DNA of 64,000 bases from VFKU01 sp964620045. Lineage in GTDB: Bacteria; Hydrogenedentota; Hydrogenedentia; Hydrogenedentales; GCA-2746185. The first letter of the stretch is position 1. Each line of letters begins with the position of its first letter. The notes below the pieces were generated by a model. The model did not search any database. It had not been told where the DNA came from and worked only from the letters and a program-made list of their open reading frames with translations. The translations under genes were made by a program, and so were the position numbers. This document shows positions 58,996 through 64,000 of this stretch, one piece after another. The DNA lies in NCBI GenBank assembly GCA_964620045.1, contig CAZUJL010000018.1, positions 17,131 through 81,130 on the forward strand, read 5' to 3'.

Positions 58996-61553
58996 CCCCC
59001 GGGCTTTTGCTGCGGCAGACGCTGCGCGAAGGCCGCGGCGGATTAGGGCGGTTGGTATTTTCGATCGCGTGCCTCGCGATCGGCGTCGCCGCCGTCGTCG
59101 CGATTGCGGCCTTGTCGAATAGTTTTGAGCGCGGCATTCAATCCAACGCGAAAGAAATGCTCGGCGCCGATCTGGCGCTCCGCGCCGGCCAAAAACTTCC
59201 AGAGGGTTGGGAAGCGCCGCTCGCCGAAGTGCCCGGTGTGAAATGGTTGGTGGCGCGCGAGCAGCCGCAGGTGATTCAGGCGGGCGAGGGCGCGCAGGTG
59301 CGCAGTCTGCTCGCGGAGCTGCTCATTATTCCCGCCGAGTACCCATATTACGGAGACTTGGATCTCACGCCGGCGGCCACGTTCCCGGAGATTTTCGCGA
59401 AAGGCGAAGTCGCGATCGCGGCCGACCTGGCCACGCGGCTCGGCGTGCAGACCGGCGGCACGCTGCGGATTTCGGGCAAGCCCTTTCGCGTCGCGAGCAT
59501 TGTGAACAACGAGCCGGACCGCATTACGGGTTTCATGTACATCGGCCCGCGTGTGTATTTGTCGCCGGAAGCCTTCGCGCAAACCGGTCTCGGCGATCTG
59601 AACGTCGGCGTGCGCTACAAAGCGCTCGTGAAACTGCCCGAGATGACGCCCGAGCAAATCGAGGCGGTGAAGACGAAGATCGAGAAAGCGATCGAAGATT
59701 CCGAATCCGGCTCGGCGCGGGTGGAGACGTACCTCGAAGGGCAGCCATCGCTGCAGCGCGGGCTCGATCGCCTCGCGCGTTTCCTCGGCATGATCGCGTT
59801 GCTGTCGCTGTTGCTGGGCGGTGTCGGCGTGGCGCAGGCCGTGCGCGCGTGGATCGCGGGCCGCATGGACGCCATCGCGGTGCTCAAGTGCATCGGCATG
59901 CGCCCCCGGGAAATTTTCCTGCTGTATGTCGCGCAGGCGATGCTGCTCGGCCTCGTCGGCAGCACGGCGGGTGCCGTATTGGGACTGGGCATCACGGCGC
60001 TATTGCCGATTGTGTTTCGTGAGTTCATCCCCACGAATTTGATCCATTGGTGGCAGCCGATGGCCGCGCTCAGCGGACTCTTGCTTGGCGTCGCCGTCGC
60101 GATTGTGTTCAGCTTGCCGCCGCTGGTCTCGGTGCTGCGCGTGCCGCCCGTGCGCGTGTTCCGTCGCAACGCCGAGCCCTTGCCGGGCGCGCGCTGGGTA
60201 CGCATCGCGACCGCGCTGATTACGGGCGCCGGCATCGCCGCACTTGCCGGCATCCAGGCGCGCAGCGCGCTGGTCGGCTTTATTTTTACCGCCGGCGTGC
60301 TTATTACCGCGCTGATGCTCGCCGGCGGCGCGTGGCTGCTGATGAAAATTGCGGCGCGCATCCCGCGCGACTGGGGCCGGCGCGTGTGGTTGCGGCACGG
60401 GCTCGCCGCGATTTCCAGGCCCGGCGCCAACACAATTCCATCGGTGGTGTCGTTGGGTCTTGGCCTGCTCGTGCTGTTCTCCGCCGGCATCGTGCAGAAT
60501 TTTCTGCACCAGCAGCTTACGGTGTCCTTGCCGGAAAAATTGCCGTCCGCCGTGGTGTTGAATGCACGGCCGGAGCAGATGCCGGGTCTGCGCACGCTCT
60601 TGGAATCCGAACAAGCGACAGACATCACCGCCGTGCCGATCGTGATGGCGCGGCTTACTGCTGTAAATGGCGAGCGCACCGCGGACGAATCGACCGACAA
60701 CGAAAAGAATCCCGGCGGCGAGAACCGCGCCCGGCGCGCACGCGAAGGACGGAACGAGCGCACGCTGACGTACGGGGCGGAACTGCCCGTGGCCAATAAA
60801 ATTCTGGAAGGGGAGTGGTTCAGCAAGCCCGACGTGGCGGAGATCAGCCTGGAGAAGGAATGGGCCGATCGCCGCGCGTTGAAACTGGGCGACGTGATGA
60901 CCTTCGTGTTGCCGACGGGAAAGACGATCGATTTTGAAATCACCAGCGTGCGCGAAGTGGATTGGCGCGAGATGGGCCTGAACTTCGAGGCGATTGTGGA
61001 GCCGGGGTATCTCGAGGACGCGCCGCAGTTCAACGTGGCCACGCTGCGCGCGCCGAAGGACCGTGGCGGCGCGATGCTAAACCGCATCACGTCTGAATAC
61101 CCAAACGTGACCTTCGTGGTGCTGAGCGACGTGGTCGATCGCATCATGACGCAGCTCAACCGCATCGGCTGGGGCGTGCGCATGCTCGGCCTGTTCATCG
61201 TCGGCGCCGCGATTGCCGTGCTCGCGGGCACGATCGGTATCGAATCGAACCGCCGCGGCCGCGAAGTCGCGCTACTGAAGACTGTGGGCATGACGCGCCG
61301 CGAAGTCGCCGGCGTGTTCGCGGCGGAGTACGCGCTGCTCGGCCTCGTCGCCGGTATCATCGGCGTCACCGGCGGCGGCATCCTCGCGCGGTTGATGACG
61401 ATTCGCGCGCTCGAAACCGAATTCCACTGGCCCTATGGGTTGTTCGTGCTCGCGATTATTGCGGGCATGGTCGTCTCTGTCGCCGCGGGCATCACGGCCA
61501 GCATCGGCGCGCTCCGCAAACGCCCGATTGAGATGCTGCGGCACCAAGAGTGA
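58992..61553 (+). CDS. ABC transporter permease, FtsX/YbbP-like
   Basis: An 853-residue permease from GTG. One N-terminal span, a MacB-type periplasmic domain, then FtsX cores at ~255-370 (FLGMIALLSLLLGGVGVAQAVRAWIAGRMDAIAVLKCIGMRPREIFLLYVAQ) and ~730-845 (VGMTRREVAGVFAAEYALLGLVAGIIGVTGGG). Two FtsX domains in one chain is the YbbP layout, so one copy could form the full transporter with its ATPase. A basic insert near 560-590 (NEKNPGGENRARRAREGRNE) is unusual. No membrane-fusion protein is nearby. The substrate is probably lipid-like or a lipoprotein. Confidence 0.9.
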   Translation: MTPGLLLRQTLREGRGGLGRLVFSIACLAIGVAAVVAIAALSNSFERGIQSNAKEMLGADLALRAGQKLPEGWEAPLAEVPGVKWLVAREQPQVIQAGEGAQVRSLLAELLIIPAEYPYYGDLDLTPAATFPEIFAKGEVAIAADLATRLGVQTGGTLRISGKPFRVASIVNNEPDRITGFMYIGPRVYLSPEAFAQTGLGDLNVGVRYKALVKLPEMTPEQIEAVKTKIEKAIEDSESGSARVETYLEGQPSLQRGLDRLARFLGMIALLSLLLGGVGVAQAVRAWIAGRMDAIAVLKCIGMRPREIFLLYVAQAMLLGLVGSTAGAVLGLGITALLPIVFREFIPTNLIHWWQPMAALSGLLLGVAVAIVFSLPPLVSVLRVPPVRVFRRNAEPLPGARWVRIATALITGAGIAALAGIQARSALVGFIFTAGVLITALMLAGGAWLLMKIAARIPRDWGRRVWLRHGLAAISRPGANTIPSVVSLGLGLLVLFSAGIVQNFLHQQLTVSLPEKLPSAVVLNARPEQMPGLRTLLESEQATDITAVPIVMARLTAVNGERTADESTDNEKNPGGENRARRAREGRNERTLTYGAELPVANKILEGEWFSKPDVAEISLEKEWADRRALKLGDVMTFVLPTGKTIDFEITSVREVDWREMGLNFEAIVEPGYLEDAPQFNVATLRAPKDRGGAMLNRITSEYPNVTFVVLSDVVDRIMTQLNRIGWGVRMLGLFIVGAAIAVLAGTIGIESNRRGREVALLKTVGMTRREVAGVFAAEYALLGLVAGIIGVTGGGILARLMTIRALETEFHWPYGLFVLAIIAGMVVSVAAGITASIGALRKRPIEMLRHQE

Positions 61554-61565
61554 GGGCGCGACGCC

Positions 61566-61823
61566 GTGAAGCACGCCGGGCCGGAAGCGCTAGACGCACT
61601 GGAAAACTTCCTCGGCCGATTGCGCAAGTTTAACGTGCTCCGCGAAAAGAAACGCGGCGTGTTCTACAAGAAGAGCCTCGCGTTCCTGCATTTTCATGAA
61701 GACCCCGCCGGTCTGTTCGCGCATGTGCACTGGGAAGATAGCTGGGAACGCATTGAGGTAACGCGCGCGTCGCAGCAGACCGCGCTGCTGCGACGGCTTC
61801 GCACGGAACTTGCGAGAGATTAG
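61566..61823 (+). CDS. Conserved-looking small protein, 85 aa
   Basis: Starts at GTG 12 bases after the permease stop. ALDALENFLGRLRKFNVLREKKRGVFYKKSLAFLHFHEDPAGLFAHV has the look of a small alpha/beta cytosolic protein that I have seen as an uncharacterised family in Alphaproteobacteria and others. Function unknown. Confidence 0.6.
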   Translation: MKHAGPEALDALENFLGRLRKFNVLREKKRGVFYKKSLAFLHFHEDPAGLFAHVHWEDSWERIEVTRASQQTALLRRLRTELARD

Positions 61824-61834
61824 TGAACCCTTCC

Positions 61835-62320
61835 TCAGCCGCCGACGAGCTCGGCGAGTTGTGTGAACGTCTCATCCATATCTCCGCTCGTGCTTCCCGA
61901 CGCGATCGCTTCGTCGAGCACTTCTTTCGACGGATAGAGTTCGCACATCACGAGCAGCGTTTTGCCGTCTTTCTCCGTGAAGGTGACCGTGGTGACCTGC
62001 CCGTTGTCGCCGGCTTCCTCATTACTCCACACCAAGCGCGAGTGCGGTGTCACCTCGAGGTACGTGCCGTAAAACGCCGCCGGTTCCGGTGAAGCGGGGT
62101 GGCTGAACACCAGCCGATACTTACCGCCGACGCGCGCGTCCACTTCGCACGATAACAAGGTCAGCCCCAACGACTTCGGCACCCACCACCGGCGCAGCAG
62201 CTCCGCCTTCGTCCACGCTTCGAACAGGATCCGCGCCGGCGCGTTGAACGTGCGCGTGACGACGAGCTCGCGCTCCGACTTACGTTCCGACGTTGTTTGT
62301 TTATCTTTTTTTACGTCCAT
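61835..62320 (-). CDS. SRPBCC/AHSA1-family protein
   Basis: A 161-residue protein. LVVTRTFNAPARILFEAWTKAELLRRWWVPKSLGLTLLSCEVDARVGGKYRLVF is the classic START-like/AHSA1 opening. The start overlaps the upstream ArsR gene by 20 bases, the standard two-gene pairing for this family. The ligand is unknown, probably hydrophobic. Confidence 0.92.
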   Translation of the reverse strand: MDVKKDKQTTSERKSERELVVTRTFNAPARILFEAWTKAELLRRWWVPKSLGLTLLSCEVDARVGGKYRLVFSHPASPEPAAFYGTYLEVTPHSRLVWSNEEAGDNGQVTTVTFTEKDGKTLLVMCELYPSKEVLDEAIASGSTSGDMDETFTQLAELVGG

Positions 62321-62642
62321 CGCTCTTCTCCTTCTGTTTCAGTTCTTCGACCAGGTCATCCAGTGCGTTAAACCGCGCGTTCCACATCAGCCGGTAGCGT
62401 TCGATCCACGCCGCCTCTGCTTCGAGGCGATGCTGGCCCAGCTTGCACGTGCGCACGCGCCCTACCTTCTCCGTCCTCACGAGCCCGGCTCGCTCCAGGA
62501 GACCGACGTGCTTCTTCATGCCCGTGAGCGTCATGCGGAATTTCTCGGCCAGGTCCGTGATCGACGCATCACCGTGTACCAATTGCTCCAAAACGCCGCG
62601 CCGCGTGGGGTCAGCCAAGGCTGTGAATGAATACTGAACCAT
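62301..62642 (-). CDS. ArsR-family transcriptional repressor
   Basis: A 113-residue winged-helix protein: YSFTALADPTRRGVLEQLVHGDASITDLAEKFRMTLTGMKKHVGLLERAGLVRTEKVGRVRTCKLG. It has no metal-binding Cys motif, so it belongs to the SRPBCC-paired branch. The start codon lies inside a perfect palindrome and just downstream of the -10 box, with no ribosome site, which indicates a leaderless, self-repressed message. Confidence 0.92.
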   Translation of the reverse strand: MVQYSFTALADPTRRGVLEQLVHGDASITDLAEKFRMTLTGMKKHVGLLERAGLVRTEKVGRVRTCKLGQHRLEAEAAWIERYRLMWNARFNALDDLVEELKQKEKSDGRKKR

Positions 62643-62678
62643 ATGGTTCAGTATAATGGATCGCGTGGTGCCGGTCAA
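62631..62678 (-). promoter_or_regulatory. Promoter and palindromic operator of the arsR-SRPBCC pair
   Basis: On the minus strand TTGACC (62678-62673), a 17-base spacer and TATACT (62655-62650) form a strong promoter. A perfect 24-bp palindrome at 62631-62654, centred on ACCATATGGT, covers the -10 end, the expected transcript start and the ATG. This is where an ArsR dimer would block its own gene. Confidence 0.75.
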
Positions 62679-62698
62679 GCGTATAAATCCCTGGAGAT

Positions 62699-62806
62699 TT
62701 ACCTCGGCGCGGCCGATTCCTTCACGTACGCGTCGATACGCTCGCAGAGTTCGTGCACTTTGGCGTAGTCGCGGGCGAAGTAGGCCTCGCTTGCATCGTG
62801 CTTCAT
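62699..62806 (-). CDS. Possible small protein or gene remnant
   Basis: ATG at 62806 gives 35 residues, MKHDASEAYFARDYAKVHEL and on, with protein-like composition. The same frame stays open and sensible upstream (IHRSGARLSDDLAQL) to a stop near 62914, but without a usual start codon. It may be a decayed gene or begin at the TTG at 62809. Low certainty. Confidence 0.3.
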   Translation of the reverse strand: MKHDASEAYFARDYAKVHELCERIDAYVKESAAPR

Positions 62807-62859
62807 CAATTGCGCGAGATCGTCCGACAGGCGTGCGCCGCTGCGATGAATCGCACCAT

Positions 62860-62889
62860 TTGACCGTTTTTCGCAGCGCGGCCTATACT
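62860..62889 (+). promoter_or_regulatory. Promoter of the alginate-export-family gene
   Basis: TTGACC at 62860-62865, an 18-base spacer and TATACT at 62884-62889, each matching consensus at five of six positions. The start codon is at 62961, leaving a leader of about 65 bases. Confidence 0.6.
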
Positions 62890-62960
62890 CTGTTTGCGCG
62901 GTCTAGGCCTCGGCCGCGATTTCCTTGGGGGAAGGCCATCCACGCAATCCGGGGGCACCT

Positions 62961-64000
62961 ATGCCGCGTCGCGCTTTCGCTATTTCTATTTCCATGATTC
63001 TCCTGGCCGTGTCGGCCGCGGAGGCCGAACTGAAGGACGTGAAGGTCGGCGGCTCGTTGCGCATTCGCGGCAATTGGTACAGCGAAGCCGATCTGGATTT
63101 CGACAACGACACGGGTCCCGACTCGCTTTTCGTCGAGCAGCGCACGCGCATCAATGTTGATGCGACGTTCAACGAATTCACGCGCGCGTTCGTCGAGTTG
63201 GACGCGTACAACGTGTGGGGCGATAGCTTCCGCGGCTTGGGCGAAGGTGGTTTTGTCGACAGCCCACCCACGCGCGGCGGCCAGTCTTTCTCTAGCGGCG
63301 GATTTCTGGACGGCCTCGATACCGGCGACGGTACGCCGATTTCGTTCTATCAGGGCTACATCGAATTTCAGAACATCCTCGGCTGGGAAGTGTTCGTGCG
63401 CATCGGCCGGCAGGAGCTGGAACTCGGTAGTGAATTTCTCGTCGGCAACAACGACACCTCGTCGCTGTTTCGCGGACTTTCGTTCGACGGTGTCTCGCTG
63501 GAAACGTCGTGGAAGGACTTCACGTGGAAGTCGTTCTATACGATCCTCGCAACGAACGCGAACCCCGCGCGGCTCGAATCCTCCGGCGACATCTGGTTCC
63601 ACGGCAACCAGATTTCGTACGACGGCTTTGAAGGCATGGAACTGGCCGTGTTCGGCATGCGCTATTTTCAGGCGCTGACCGATCCGGTCGAGGCGCTGGG
63701 GTATACGGATTCGATTGAGCTGATGAACTTCGGCGCGCGGTTTGCCGGCGCGCGCGGCCGCTTTGATTGGAACCTCGAAGGCGCATACCAGATTGGCGAT
63801 TCCGGCCTGCCCGAGCCGTTTGATGAAGTAAACGCCTTCGCCGGCAATGCCTCGCTGGGCTATACCTTCGATGTAAAGACCCAGCCGCGCATTTACATCA
63901 ACGGCGCGTACTACAGCGGCGACGAGGAAGATGCCGCGTTCAACCGCATGTTCTCGGATTACGAATACAGCGAGTTCATCGATTCGACCGACCTGAGCAA
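62961..64000 (+). CDS. Alginate-export (AlgE)-family outer-membrane porin, 3' end outside window
   Basis: At least 346 residues with no stop before the window ends. Signal peptide MPRRAFAISISMILLAVSAAEA, then a barrel with GSLRIRGNWYSEADLDF, RTRINVDATFNEFTRAFVEL and VRIGRQELELGSEFLVGNND followed by FRGLSFDGVSLE; the last is the conserved centre of the Alginate_exp family. Relatives export or import anionic polysaccharides or small acids. A good promoter precedes it, so it is probably a single transcription unit start. Confidence 0.85.
   Translation, partial: MPRRAFAISISMILLAVSAAEAELKDVKVGGSLRIRGNWYSEADLDFDNDTGPDSLFVEQRTRINVDATFNEFTRAFVELDAYNVWGDSFRGLGEGGFVDSPPTRGGQSFSSGGFLDGLDTGDGTPISFYQGYIEFQNILGWEVFVRIGRQELELGSEFLVGNNDTSSLFRGLSFDGVSLETSWKDFTWKSFYTILATNANPARLESSGDIWFHGNQISYDGFEGMELAVFGMRYFQALTDPVEALGYTDSIELMNFGARFAGARGRFDWNLEGAYQIGDSGLPEPFDEVNAFAGNASLGYTFDVKTQPRIYINGAYYSGDEEDAAFNRMFSDYEYSEFIDSTDLS

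Noticed and set aside
59615..61381. 588-residue minus-strand frame opposite the FtsX permease
   Set aside because: Ser/Arg/Pro-rich shadow of codon bias; the plus-strand permease has clear family motifs throughout.
62656..62997. 113-residue plus-strand frame before the alginate-export-family gene
   Set aside because: It runs through the promoter of that gene and past its start, is Arg-rich and lacks a ribosome site.

Overview
The window looks like a chromosomal segment of a GC-rich Gram-negative bacterium from the Planctomycetota / Hydrogenedentota / Lentisphaerota neighbourhood. The pointers are a pseudopilin of the H-X9-DG type, DUF1501 with PSCyt1/DUF1549/DUF1553 and DUF1800 proteins, DUF4838, several secreted DNRLRE proteins, and outer-membrane porins with a terminal aromatic residue. 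The phylum cannot be fixed from this sequence alone. No phage, insertion sequence, CRISPR array or rRNA was seen. One tRNA gene is present, tRNA-Ser(UGA).

Layout. 0-5.4 kb: a DUF4838 protein cut by the window edge, a large exported protein converging on it, a PilZ protein and a CheY-like receiver. 5.4-13.8 kb: tRNA-Ser followed by a tract of visibly lower GC with a small coupled gene pair, an MBOAT O-acyltransferase with its SGNH-like partner, and a DUF1501 / cytochrome-DUF1549-DUF1553 pair. 14-23.7 kb: a second DUF1501 system (DUF1800 + DUF1501), three DNRLRE proteins, a beta-helix lipoprotein, an exported dual-specificity phosphatase-like protein, an HTH/molybdate-binding-like regulator and a pseudopilin-like protein. 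23.7-27.3 kb: a DUF2306 membrane protein, a FAD oxidoreductase, and a translationally coupled speD / deoxyhypusine-synthase-like pair. 27.3-30.8 kb: an AT-richer restriction-modification module (MvaI/BcnI-type nuclease, Vsr, Dcm-type methyltransferase) followed by a hairpin- and repeat-rich non-coding stretch.

30.8-44.8 kb holds a large GT-C-like membrane protein, an OprP-type porin with a cytochrome c / copper-monooxygenase-like protein, a crotonase, a PlsB/PlsC-type acyltransferase, an ECF sigma / membrane partner / CnrX-like cassette, a VKOR-DsbA fusion, and a di-haem peroxidase operon with a cupredoxin-like lipoprotein and a channel-like protein lacking a normal filter. 45-56.7 kb is a complete phosphate regulon: phoB-phoR, an OprP-type porin, pstS, pstC, pstA, pstB and phoU. 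PstC and PstA both carry very large soluble insertions. Similar direct repeats (CTAAC / CTAAT, 11-bp period) sit upstream of the porin and pstS and may be the local Pho box. 56.7-64 kb: a DUF1295 protein, a STAS protein, an ABC/FtsX exporter pair, an ArsR + SRPBCC pair with a perfect palindromic operator over the start codon, and the start of an alginate-export-family porin cut by the window end.

Most protein calls rest on motif recognition by eye. Start codons were chosen from Shine-Dalgarno spacing, signal peptides and stop/start overlaps where these were informative.
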